DNA of 64,000 nucleotides, taken from Pedobacter nutrimenti (GTDB lineage: Bacteria > Bacteroidota > Bacteroidia > Sphingobacteriales > Sphingobacteriaceae). The notes under the pieces were generated by a model. That model did not search any database. It had not been told where the DNA came from and saw only the letters and a program-made list of their open reading frames with translations. The stretch spans positions 186,001-250,000 of the forward strand of contig NZ_QKLU01000001.1 in NCBI RefSeq assembly GCF_003208655.1, in the 5' to 3' direction. The first letter of the stretch is position 1. Each line of letters starts with the position of its first letter. The position numbers and the translations under genes are program-made. Below are positions 44,299 through 52,454 of this stretch, one piece after another.

Positions 44299-44768
44299 AG
44301 ATACACCAGGGCCAGGTATTTACCATGATGGCTAACAGAGGCCGGTTTGCTGGAATGATATTCAGGATATTGCTGGTCCTTGTGGATACTGATGCTGCTC
44401 TTTAGGGTGTCAAATAACTTTTTATCAATGCTGCAGGTGGTGTGGATCATGCTTTTTTCAATCAGGCTTCGCGTATGATAAAGGCTGGTTGCTGTGTGTA
44501 TTTTTCCTTCTGAAAAATCGCTTGTGAGCTGAATAATTTGGCCTTGTAATTTTGAGGGTGCGTAGCACCTGATGCCTGTACACCGGGACTCAATTTTATA
44601 GGCCGCTTCTTTCATGCTCCATAACAACCAAACCATCACATCCGGATTCACGCTGGTCAGGATAAGCTTTTGTTCTTGTGGAGCGAAGATTTTCTGCAGG
44701 TATCCCTTTCGCTTCCAGTTGCTTTCTGTTGCAGCCAGATCGAGGTCAATGACATCGTTACCGATCAT
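44295..44768 (-). CDS. 4'-phosphopantetheinyl transferase (Sfp/AcpS superfamily)
   Basis: 157 residues from the ATG at 44768, chosen because it gives the canonical start 'MIGNDVIDLDLAA'. The catalytic 'WSMKEAAYKIESR' (residues ~50-62) carries the W-x-x-KEA motif. It transfers phosphopantetheine from CoA to an ACP serine. Its start overlaps the ACP gene by 11 nt, so it should activate that ACP. Last gene of the seven-gene lipid/polyketide operon. Short compared with Sfp (~220), closer to AcpS-like size. Confidence 0.87.
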   Translation of the reverse strand: MIGNDVIDLDLAATESNWKRKGYLQKIFAPQEQKLILTSVNPDVMVWLLWSMKEAAYKIESRCTGIRCYAPSKLQGQIIQLTSDFSEGKIHTATSLYHTRSLIEKSMIHTTCSIDKKLFDTLKSSISIHKDQQYPEYHSSKPASVSHHGKYLALVYL

Positions 44769-45018
44769 TTGTATTAATTTTTTCCTGGATAATTTCAATG
44801 GCCGCTCCGATAGTAAGCATCTTTTCCATACTGGTATTGTCAATTTCTATATCAAACTGTTCTTCAATGTCAAGTACCAGGTCAACAAGGTTTGCAGAAT
44901 TAATGTGTAGGTCCTTTATAAAATCCGTATGGTCGTTTAGATTTTCCATTGCGGCTTTGTCCTGGGCGTAAGTGTCAACAATGGGTTTCAGGCGTAAAAT
45001 AAGTTCTTCTTTATTCAT
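44758..45018 (-). CDS. Acyl carrier protein
   Basis: 86 residues from the ATG at 45018. The phosphopantetheine site is Ser41 in 'DLHINSANLVDLVLDIEEQFDIEID', aligned with the usual 'LGLDSLDxVEL'; Asn replaces the Asp before Ser. Acidic helix II ('NLVDLVLDIEEQF') is typical. It is a discrete type II ACP lying between the ketosynthase and PPTase genes, overlapping both, so it is dedicated to this pathway and not the housekeeping AcpP. Confidence 0.9.
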   Translation of the reverse strand: MNKEELILRLKPIVDTYAQDKAAMENLNDHTDFIKDLHINSANLVDLVLDIEEQFDIEIDNTSMEKMLTIGAAIEIIQEKINTNDR

Positions 45019-46288
45019 GGTCGTATTTTTTAAACAGGATACAGGCATTGACATCACCAAATCCAAAACTCGCTTTGGCCAGGTATTTTATTTCACATTC
45101 CTGGTCATTCAGGGGGATTTTTTTTGAAGAGATCAGTTCTGAGATTTGCGGATGCAGGTCCTCACAGTTTAAGTTTGGAAAAAGAAAGCCCCCGGTAAGC
45201 TGCAAAACAGCGGCCACACATTCTATACTCCCTGAGGCGCTTAAACAGTGTCCGGTCATACCTTTTAAACTGCTGATGTATGGAAAGTCATCACCGCTAC
45301 GGCCTAAGGCTTCAGACCAGTTCCGGATTTCGGTGCTGTCCATCATCGTTGCAGTGAGGTGTCCGTTAATGACATCAATTTGCTGGGCATCGAGTTGTGC
45401 ATTGATTAATGCTTGTTGAATGCACCTTTGAACGGCCGTACTATTGGGGGCAGTCATGGTCCCGGTTCCTCTTTGACCGCCTGAATTGATATGACCACCC
45501 AATACTTCTGCATAAATCCGGGCGCCCCTTTGTATTGCGCTCTCTAAAGATTCCAAAAGTAAGGCACCTGCGCCGCTTCCGGGAACAAAACCGCTGGCAG
45601 AAGCACTCATTGGCCTGGAACCTTTTTCGGGTTCGTGATTGTGTTTGAAGGTACAGACTTTCATGGCATCAAAACCGCCCCATATATAGGGGCCACTGTC
45701 GCTGGTACTGCCGGCCAGCATTCGACTTGCCTGTCCCGCTTTTATTCTGTCATATGCCATTAAAATACTTTCTGTTCCTGTAGTGCAGGCAGAAGAATTG
45801 GTACTGACCTGATTACCCAGGCCAAGTTTACCACCCAAAAAAGCACTAACGCCACTGGCCATGGTTTGTATAACGACCGTACTTCCTAGTTTTCTGACCT
45901 GAAAGTCGTCTATTTTATAAATGGCTTCCCGGAATTTGCTGATGCCGGAGGTACCTGAACCAAAAATGGTTCCGCTGTTCCAATCCGGTTGTTCAAGATG
46001 TTCCACGGAAAGTCCGGCGTCCCTCCAGGCATCCATCGCTGCAATGACCCCATAAACAATGCCGGTACTGTTGAGATTTCTGAGCTCAAGGTCAGTGAAA
46101 TATTGGGAAACCAATTCCGGTGGCAGTTCGGGGCATCCGGCAATCTGACAGGAAAATTGCAGGGCCGCAAGTTGCTCATCGTAGCGGATACCGGATGTGC
46201 CGGATCGTATTGCGGCCCTAAAAGCCGCAATACCTACTCCGTTAGGAGCGGCAACACCCATTCCGGTGACCACCACACGGTTAGCCAT
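45011..46288 (-). CDS. Beta-ketoacyl-ACP synthase (FabF-like), dedicated to the PKS operon
   Basis: 425 residues from the ATG at 46288 ('MANRVVVTGMGVAAPNGVG'). The thiolase-fold triad is intact: Cys168 in 'NSSACTTGTES', His310 in 'INGHLTATMMDSTE' and His347 in 'LKGMTGHCLSASG'. The first His motif reads H-L-T instead of the nearly universal H-G-T, which may alter the acyl pocket. It should extend an ACP-bound acyl chain with malonyl-ACP. It overlaps the dehydratase and ACP genes by 8 nt each. Confidence 0.9.
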   Translation of the reverse strand: MANRVVVTGMGVAAPNGVGIAAFRAAIRSGTSGIRYDEQLAALQFSCQIAGCPELPPELVSQYFTDLELRNLNSTGIVYGVIAAMDAWRDAGLSVEHLEQPDWNSGTIFGSGTSGISKFREAIYKIDDFQVRKLGSTVVIQTMASGVSAFLGGKLGLGNQVSTNSSACTTGTESILMAYDRIKAGQASRMLAGSTSDSGPYIWGGFDAMKVCTFKHNHEPEKGSRPMSASASGFVPGSGAGALLLESLESAIQRGARIYAEVLGGHINSGGQRGTGTMTAPNSTAVQRCIQQALINAQLDAQQIDVINGHLTATMMDSTEIRNWSEALGRSGDDFPYISSLKGMTGHCLSASGSIECVAAVLQLTGGFLFPNLNCEDLHPQISELISSKKIPLNDQECEIKYLAKASFGFGDVNACILFKKYDHE

Positions 46289-46727
46289 GGAGTCTGGTTG
46301 TGACCATGCCCGATAAAGTGCCTTTGCAAACAATTTCTCCGGCCTGATTTTGCATCTCTACTTTGCAATGCAGTTTTTTGAAACGGAAATAAACCTTTTC
46401 GGAAATGACAGTTACCTTTTCACCGGGAAATACCGGTTTGGTAAAATCTATGGCAGTTGAAGTGAGCATAACATGTCCTGAAGTATTTGCGTCCAGTTCA
46501 CCGAGCAGATAAATCCCCAGGCAAACCATTCCGATCTGGGCCATGGTTTCTGTTAAAATTACACCAGGGGTAACAGGGTGATCTTTAAAATGACCCTTAT
46601 AAAAATCCAGGTCTTTGCTAAAAGTGTAAGTGCCGGTAACACCATTTTCGTCAATACTTAAAAGTTCATCTACAAAATGGAAAGGATGGCTGTAAGGGAG
46701 TTTCTCTAAAATTTCTGTTGTTTTCAT
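46281..46727 (-). CDS. 3-hydroxyacyl-ACP dehydratase, FabZ-like hotdog protein
   Basis: 148 residues in a single hotdog fold. The motif 'YKGHFKDHPVTPGVILTETMAQ' carries the catalytic His46 and Glu60 of FabZ. 'DFTKPVFPGEKVTV' and 'HCKVEMQNQAGEIVCKGTLSG' complete the fold. It removes water from 3-hydroxyacyl-ACP. No ketoreductase is coded in the operon, so FabG must be borrowed. It lies between the type III PKS and the ketosynthase genes. Confidence 0.9.
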   Translation of the reverse strand: MKTTEILEKLPYSHPFHFVDELLSIDENGVTGTYTFSKDLDFYKGHFKDHPVTPGVILTETMAQIGMVCLGIYLLGELDANTSGHVMLTSTAIDFTKPVFPGEKVTVISEKVYFRFKKLHCKVEMQNQAGEIVCKGTLSGMVTTRLHG

Positions 46728-46739
46728 TGTATACTGATT

Positions 46740-47795
46740 TTACCATTGTAAAAGTATTTTCTGGGCTGAAAAACCTGGTCCAAAGCTTAACATTAAGCCT
46801 TTTTCACCTTTTTTAGGCTGCTTTTCCATAATTCTTTCCAGTACGTACAATACAGTGGCGCTTGACATATTTCCATACAAACGTAACACTTCTTTTGTAT
46901 CCTCTATATTTTTATCCAGTTTTAGAAACAGGCTTTCTACTATCTGAACAATCTTTTTTCCACCCGGGTGGAAAATCATATGATCTATATCTTTAATGTC
47001 CAATTTGTTTTTCCTTAAAAAAGGGTGGAGGATAGCAGGAAAGTGAGCCTCAATTACTTTTGGTACATCAATGTCCAGGACCATTTTTAAACCGGAATCG
47101 GTTAAACGGAAACCCATTAAAGCTTCGGCATTGAAAAAGTGGTACATATTTTCATCTATGATTTCTGGCCCCTGGTCTTCTTCTTTTGAGGAAAGCAGCA
47201 CACAGGCAGCCCCATCACCGAAAATGGCGGCACTGACAATATTCGCCATAGAAAAATCGCCGAGCTGGAAGGTTGCAGTGGGAGATTCAACGGCAACAAC
47301 AGCAGCCCGTTTTCCAGGATTGGCTTTCAATAAATTTTTGGCGTATATAATGCCGGAAATCCCTGCGGCACAGCCCATTTCAGTAACAGGCAAACGAAGA
47401 ATATCCTGACGCATTGAAAGCTTATTGATCAGGTACGCATCAAGGGAAGGAATCATAATTCCTGTGCAGCTTACTGTAATGAGAAAGTCGATATCGCTGG
47501 CCTGCCAGTTTATTTTATGCAGGGCCCCCGTTAAACATTTCGTCGCTATTTTAATGCCTTCCCGGATGTAAATGTCATTGCGCTGCTCAAAAGAAGTATT
47601 GCTGAAAACCTCCTCAGGTGACATTATTGAATACCTCCTGTCTACTGCAGCCTGCTCAAAGATCTTTTTTACTTTTCTGATAAAGCGTTGTTCTTTTCCG
47701 TGCAGCCACTGGTCCAGAAAGGGAATGATTTCGCTTGTGGACCTGGAATATTCAGGAATGGCTTTACTTACGGTGGTGATTTTAACGCTGCTCAT
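46740..47795 (-). CDS. Type III polyketide synthase (chalcone/alkylresorcinol synthase-like)
   Basis: 351 residues, the family length. The Cys142-His276-Asn309 triad is visible in 'EMGCAAGISGI', 'HMIFHPGGKKIV' and 'RLYGNMSSATVLYVLE'; the C-terminal 'LSFGPGFSAQ' is the usual GFGPG-type loop. Type III PKSs use CoA (some ACP-bound) starters and malonyl-CoA to make resorcinols, pyrones or phloroglucinols. Gene order with a methyltransferase and FAD enzyme matches operons that make methylated and hydroxylated alkylresorcinols, e.g. SrsABC of Streptomyces griseus. The product here is not known. Confidence 0.93.
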   Translation of the reverse strand: MSSVKITTVSKAIPEYSRSTSEIIPFLDQWLHGKEQRFIRKVKKIFEQAAVDRRYSIMSPEEVFSNTSFEQRNDIYIREGIKIATKCLTGALHKINWQASDIDFLITVSCTGIMIPSLDAYLINKLSMRQDILRLPVTEMGCAAGISGIIYAKNLLKANPGKRAAVVAVESPTATFQLGDFSMANIVSAAIFGDGAACVLLSSKEEDQGPEIIDENMYHFFNAEALMGFRLTDSGLKMVLDIDVPKVIEAHFPAILHPFLRKNKLDIKDIDHMIFHPGGKKIVQIVESLFLKLDKNIEDTKEVLRLYGNMSSATVLYVLERIMEKQPKKGEKGLMLSFGPGFSAQKILLQW

Positions 47796-48504
47796 ATGTC
47801 CTGATGATCCATTGATATCTGAAAGCCCATTTCCACTTGATAAGATACGTTTTTATTCCGAGTTTAACAGAAAACAATTCCAGGTCTTTTCTTTTAAAAC
47901 CCCTTAGTATAGAGGTCAGCCCATCTTGCCTGGACATCTCATTTAGCTGAAAAAGGAAGCAGATTACTTTAAAGAGGTAATACGCGATTTTACTCCTGTG
48001 CAGGTCATTAATCACAATTCCAAGATGGCTTTGTTGGTGCAGACGATGAAGCAGTAACAGGATTTCATGGTCTTTGAAATGGTGTAGGGTCAGGGTGCAA
48101 AGGATCACATCATATTCATCCGCCTGCTCGGTTTGCTCAAAAATATCTATCGTTTTATACCGGATGTCGGGGTCACCGGCGGATTGTTTTTTTGCCTGTT
48201 CGATGGTAAATGGATTGGCGTCGATGCCAGTCAGTTCAACGGATAAACCTTGTTTTAAAGCAAAAGCTTTAACTTTTCTAAGCATATCGCCATTGCCACA
48301 ACCTAAATCTGCAATTTTTAAAGGCCCATTGAATTTGTGGTTTTTGATCAGTTCTTTAATGCCTTTTATGGTGATTTGGTTTCCGCCAAGCAACTGATTG
48401 ATTTTGGCAATCTTATTTAGTGCATCGATCAGGATTTCTCCTTTCAAGTCAAAATTGTCCATGAGCTCTGCAGCGTTACTTCTGCTACTGGTGTCAACTA
48501 ACAT
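47782..48504 (-). CDS. SAM-dependent methyltransferase, class I
   Basis: 240 residues. Motif I is 'LKIADLGCGNGDMLRKV' (~62-78), 'VELTGIDANPFTIEQAKKQ' is motif II and 'YDVILCTLTLHHFKDHEILLLLHRLHQ' follows as in UbiE-like enzymes. The start overlaps the FAD gene by 11 nt and the end overlaps the PKS gene by 14 nt. It likely methylates the PKS product on a hydroxyl or ring carbon; that role is inferred from position. Confidence 0.88.
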   Translation of the reverse strand: MLVDTSSRSNAAELMDNFDLKGEILIDALNKIAKINQLLGGNQITIKGIKELIKNHKFNGPLKIADLGCGNGDMLRKVKAFALKQGLSVELTGIDANPFTIEQAKKQSAGDPDIRYKTIDIFEQTEQADEYDVILCTLTLHHFKDHEILLLLHRLHQQSHLGIVINDLHRSKIAYYLFKVICFLFQLNEMSRQDGLTSILRGFKRKDLELFSVKLGIKTYLIKWKWAFRYQWIIRTYEQR

Positions 48505-49630
48505 GGTATCGGTTAATTAAAAGTTTTCCATGTGTTCTTTTAAGAAGCGGAGGCAACAGGCCCGGAACGGAGCTGATTAAACTACTGGCAAAACTACTGA
48601 GCCCGGGCCGGAGCAGAAGGGCAGATAAAAATTTTCCAAACCCAAGTCGCTTTGCAAAGTGCTGATGCCATAACCTATTGTATTCATCTTCCATTTGGAT
48701 CCTGTTAAAGTTTTTTTCCTTGAAATGGCGGAGAAGAAGTTCGGCGCTTATTTTTGCACTGTGTATGGCCATTGCCATCCCGTTACCACAAAGGGGATGA
48801 ATCATGCCTGCTGTATCTCCAATCATAAGAACATGATCTTTGACGGTTTCTTTTGCCCCAAAATGAATTTGACTGATGGTTAAAGGCACACTGAACTGCA
48901 TAGCATGGTGATTAAAAAAATGCTTCAGGTGTTTGTTGCCAAACAAAACCTGCCGTTGGTGCTCCTCAGTATTTCGGTACTTTTTAAAAATTTCGTAGCT
49001 GGTCAGGTAGCAAACATTAATCAGATTGTTTTCTATGGTCGAGATGCCGCAATAACCACCTTTGAAGTTATGCAGAGCCACAAGTTCTTCATCAAAGGCC
49101 CCGGTATAATGGGCCTTTACAGCCAGCCATGGAGAAGTTTTATGAATAAATACCCGGTTAAGTTTATGATCTAGGCCAGTTCTTTTTCCATAGGCTCCCA
49201 CTACGATCCTGGTTTTGTACACATTCTGATTGCTTTTCACATTAAAATGGTCCTGATCAAAGCAAATGTCACAGACTGTCTCCTGAAGGAAACTACCCCC
49301 AAGCTCCAGGAACTTTTGGTAAAGGAGTTGATCAAATAAAGCCCTGCTGAGCCCAAAACCGCCTAATGGAAGTTTGCAGTTGATGGTTTTTCCGTTTTCG
49401 ACAGAAACCTGAAGTTTTGAAAGTTTTGTGGCCTTTTGCGCAAAGGGATCTATACCAAGCCAGTTCAAATAGGGCAGGACCTCATTAGAAACGTATTCCC
49501 CGCAGACTTTATGCTGCGGAAAAGGGTTCTTTTCCAGAAGGAGTACAGGATATCCGGATTTTAACAAGTGGATGGCGCAGGTTAAACCTGCCAGTCCGGC
49601 ACCCACTATAAGGACATCTGCTGATTTCAT
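48494..49630 (-). CDS. FAD-dependent oxidoreductase, UbiH/geranylgeranyl-reductase-like
   Basis: 378 residues. The dinucleotide motif 'ADVLIVGAGLAGLTCAIHLLKSGYPVLLLEKN' is at ~4-35, 'KVCGEYVS' (the conserved K-x-C-G region of the GGR/FixC group) at ~42-49, and the second FAD motif 'VLMIGDTAGMIHPLCGNGMAMAIHSA' at ~265-290. It would hydroxylate or oxidise the aromatic product, as SrsC does. First gene of the operon and thus nearest to the promoter. A reductase role on a prenyl or polyene chain is an alternative. Confidence 0.87.
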   Translation of the reverse strand: MKSADVLIVGAGLAGLTCAIHLLKSGYPVLLLEKNPFPQHKVCGEYVSNEVLPYLNWLGIDPFAQKATKLSKLQVSVENGKTINCKLPLGGFGLSRALFDQLLYQKFLELGGSFLQETVCDICFDQDHFNVKSNQNVYKTRIVVGAYGKRTGLDHKLNRVFIHKTSPWLAVKAHYTGAFDEELVALHNFKGGYCGISTIENNLINVCYLTSYEIFKKYRNTEEHQRQVLFGNKHLKHFFNHHAMQFSVPLTISQIHFGAKETVKDHVLMIGDTAGMIHPLCGNGMAMAIHSAKISAELLLRHFKEKNFNRIQMEDEYNRLWHQHFAKRLGFGKFLSALLLRPGLSSFASSLISSVPGLLPPLLKRTHGKLLINRYHVS

Positions 49631-49679
49631 ATAGATTTTGTTCCGCTTTACATAACACTTAAAGCACGTTATTGTTTAT

Positions 49680-50657
49680 TTAAAACTGGTAACATCTTGG
49701 GGCCCTGTTTCTTTTTGAATTCTTGTTGCCAAGGTAAAAGCCTGCTGATATTTCATGGCTCCCATAATTATAACTTCGTAAATTACCCAGGGAATAATCA
49801 TAGGAATAGCCAATTCTTAAATTGGGTGTGGCAAAGAGTTCAACAATTATCCCTGCTGCATTTTCTGCAGGGAGATCAGATGGTAAATTGTTTTTCTGGT
49901 ACAGTTTTACCGATGTTCTGTAAAAGGTACCCAGCCAGATGCGTTCTTTGATGAGCAAAAAAGCGTTTAGGTCCACAGATGTAGGGCCTTTGGTATCATC
50001 CTGCAGTAAAACAACCGGTTTAATCTGAAGATCCTCATTTAACGGGAAAATAGCACCGCCAGTAAGATAAAAATGTGGCTGTGGCACAAGCAGATTACTG
50101 TTTCTGATTTTTGCAGCATATTTGGCGAAAAGATTGGTAACCGAAAAGCCGGCAAAATATTTTTCTTCTGAATAGTAGATCCCAAAACGGGCATCAGGTA
50201 GAATCGTGCTTTGTGAAGCAAGCGGAACGGCATTGTCTCCAGGATTAATGGCTTCTAATTTATTGGCATCCAGGCCGAGCTGCATCACACCTACGGCAAT
50301 TCCAAAAGATAACCTTGACATTTCATCACTGCCTGTTCGGATTCTGTAAGCGTAGTTTGCATAGGCTGTAAGATAGTTTTGGGCACCAATCTGGTCATTG
50401 GAAACAATAAGGCCTAAACCAACATCCCCTTCTCTGATGGCACCATCAGCTGCAATAGAAAAACTTTTAGGCGCCCCCTTGACACCAGCCCATTGGGAAC
50501 GGTAAAAGGATTGAACATAAAGGTCTTCTTTATAACCCGCGTAGGCAGGGTTAATGTGAATGCCGTTAAATATGTATTGAGAAAATTGACTGTCCTGTTG
50601 CGCACAGACAGACAATGCAAGCAAAATTGCAAGAATTAAGAGCGTAGGTTTCTTCAT
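49680..50657 (-). CDS. PorP/SprF family type IX secretion membrane protein
   Basis: 325 residues from the ATG at 50657, with a signal peptide 'MKKPTLLILAILLALSVCAQQ'. The N-terminal 'QDSQFSQYIFNGIHINPAYAGYKEDLYVQSFYRSQWAGVKGAPKSFSIAADG' is the PorP/SprF signature; the rest is a beta-barrel ending in aromatic residues. SprF-like proteins help export and attach their partner adhesin with a type-B C-terminal domain. The gene directly follows such a protein (50760-51713). Confidence 0.93.
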   Translation of the reverse strand: MKKPTLLILAILLALSVCAQQDSQFSQYIFNGIHINPAYAGYKEDLYVQSFYRSQWAGVKGAPKSFSIAADGAIREGDVGLGLIVSNDQIGAQNYLTAYANYAYRIRTGSDEMSRLSFGIAVGVMQLGLDANKLEAINPGDNAVPLASQSTILPDARFGIYYSEEKYFAGFSVTNLFAKYAAKIRNSNLLVPQPHFYLTGGAIFPLNEDLQIKPVVLLQDDTKGPTSVDLNAFLLIKERIWLGTFYRTSVKLYQKNNLPSDLPAENAAGIIVELFATPNLRIGYSYDYSLGNLRSYNYGSHEISAGFYLGNKNSKRNRAPRCYQF

Positions 50658-50759
50658 AAAAGTATATTGTCTACTGGGGGTTAACAATTGCTTTATCGGG
50701 TTATGCTTATTGGTTTTATTTTTTGTTCATGAGTATTAACAGTTGTTTTTGTTTACAGA

Positions 50760-51713
50760 TTAGCGTTTGAAACTCCGGATCAGGGTAACGTATCCTTTAT
50801 ACGTTTCCCATTTATTGTCTCCTGATTTGACCTTCAGCAGATAGAAGTAGGTACCTTCATTTAGCCCTTCACCTGCCCATTCATTTTTATATCCTTTTTT
50901 GAAGTAGACGGTGCCACCCCAGCGGTTAACGATGGTCAGTTCGTTTTCAGCATAGAGTTCCAGGCCGGGTATTTCAAATGTATCATTGACACCATCACCA
51001 TTAGGCGTAAACACATTTGGAATGATAATGCCCAAAATGGTTTTTTCGTCTTCAGAGGTATTGTTGGTCAGGTCTGGATCTTTTTCACTGGCCGATACAG
51101 TAACTGTATTGCGGATCACACCAGGCTTTGTTGCTTTAACACGGATCTTCAGGTCGGAACTTTCTCCTTTATCCAGTTTGGGGATTTCCCAAAGTACTGT
51201 GTTTGTGGTGTAATTATAGTTTGCCTGACCCAGGGTAGGACTGCTTAATTGCACAAAGGTCAATTCCACAGGAAGTACATCTTTTACTTTTACATCGGTT
51301 GCTGGCCCAGCCCCTTTATTTTTCACCTCGATGGTGTACTCGAAAGGATCGTTCATGGTTATGGACCTGGATTCTGAACTCAATCTGACAGCAACATCGG
51401 CAATTTTGGGGAGTGCAGGTCCTATTTTAACCTCTACCGGAGCAGAGGGTTCAGAAGCACAGCCCTGGGCATTGTAGGAAACAACAGTATATTTTCCTTC
51501 GAGGGTTATGGTGTATTCAACCTGATTGGCATTTGGTATAATCTTTTCGTCTTTGAGCCATTGGTAAGATGACGCATTTACAGAATTGGCCCGTATTTTC
51601 AGGGAAGATCCCTGTGGGATAATTACCCTTTGCGAACCAGAAGATTGCGCAAAGCATGCCGTTGCACTAAGCAACAGCATACTTGACACAAAACTTGTTT
51701 TTCTGTAAGACAT
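50760..51713 (-). CDS. Surface protein with DUF11 domain and T9SS type-B (CHU_C) C-terminal sorting domain
   Basis: 317 residues. Signal peptide (~1-22, '...SATACFAQ'), an Ig-like region (~25-95), a DUF11 domain ('[42 protein letters not shown]...[22 protein letters not shown]', ~105-225), and a C-terminal gliding-motility-associated domain ('[24 protein letters not shown]...[23 protein letters not shown]...GTYFYLLKV', ~230-317). It is secreted by type IX and linked to the cell surface. It pairs with the SprF-like protein downstream. Confidence 0.93.
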   Translation of the reverse strand: MSYRKTSFVSSMLLLSATACFAQSSGSQRVIIPQGSSLKIRANSVNASSYQWLKDEKIIPNANQVEYTITLEGKYTVVSYNAQGCASEPSAPVEVKIGPALPKIADVAVRLSSESRSITMNDPFEYTIEVKNKGAGPATDVKVKDVLPVELTFVQLSSPTLGQANYNYTTNTVLWEIPKLDKGESSDLKIRVKATKPGVIRNTVTVSASEKDPDLTNNTSEDEKTILGIIIPNVFTPNGDGVNDTFEIPGLELYAENELTIVNRWGGTVYFKKGYKNEWAGEGLNEGTYFYLLKVKSGDNKWETYKGYVTLIRSFKR

Positions 51714-51746
51714 GAATCCCGATTATAACATTTGCATTATTATCTT

Positions 51747-52436
51747 TTACCAGGTTTGAGCAGTTGAAGGAATGGTTATGGTTGGTGTTGTTGGTTTAGC
51801 TAAAACTTTTACAACATGGTCCACTGTGGTTCCGCAATATTTATTACCAGCGACCAGGTATCCGCTTTGAAGCCTGTAGGTAGTGGAAATATCGGCATTG
51901 GTGTTATTTGTTAAAGTTGGGGTATAGGTTGAGCTTGTTGCGCCGGAAATTGCCGTTGCCAATCCTCCTGCATCTACAGTATACCATTGATAGGCATAGG
52001 TACTCACGTTAGGATCTGATGCAGTTGTTGTTCCTGTAAAGGTCGTAGTAGCAGCATTTTCAGAACAGTAATCGGCAGCGGTGAAAGCAACGCTGATCGG
52101 AGCGAATTTGTAAACAGGAATTTCTTGAGGACTCGATTCGCAAGACCCTGCAGCTGTTCCTTTACTGATCAGGTAATAATAACCGGTTTGAACACTCGCG
52201 GCAGGAACTTTATTTCCAGTTAAGGCCACCCCGGCAGAAGGCGTTGTTGTAGAGGTTGCACTGTACCGGACAATCCAGGTGGTATTGGCAGCAGGAGCGC
52301 CGAAATCAAGATCACTTCCGTTACATAAAAAATTGACACCTGAGGTTGTAGGGAGAACCTGGGCTGTACTTCTAAATGCATTTCCGAATAGCAGCACCAT
52401 GGCTACGATAAAGATTTTTGTTGTAATTGTTTTCAT
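51747..52436 (-). CDS. Exported Ig-like/PKD-like protein, no sorting domain
   Basis: 229 residues. Signal peptide 'MKTITTKIFIVAMVLLFGNAFRSTAQ'. The mature part is Thr/Ser/Ala-rich and beta-rich, with paired cysteines and a segment 'YAYQWYTVDAGGLATAISGATSSTYTPTL' like an Ig/PKD fold in Bacteroidetes adhesins. No CHU_C or type-A sorting domain is seen at the end ('TPTITIPSTAQTW'). It lies 33 nt upstream of the CHU_C protein gene and 18 nt downstream of the large Ig-like gene, so it is probably an operon partner. Confidence 0.78.
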   Translation of the reverse strand: MKTITTKIFIVAMVLLFGNAFRSTAQVLPTTSGVNFLCNGSDLDFGAPAANTTWIVRYSATSTTTPSAGVALTGNKVPAASVQTGYYYLISKGTAAGSCESSPQEIPVYKFAPISVAFTAADYCSENAATTTFTGTTTASDPNVSTYAYQWYTVDAGGLATAISGATSSTYTPTLTNNTNADISTTYRLQSGYLVAGNKYCGTTVDHVVKVLAKPTTPTITIPSTAQTW

Positions 52437-52454
52437 GTTTTTGAGTTTTAAGTT

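Noticed and set aside
44295..49630. Flexirubin/aryl polyene (DAR) cluster
   Set aside because: The central enzyme is a type III PKS, and the multiple KS/KR/acyltransferase/DarA-DarB genes of that pathway are absent.
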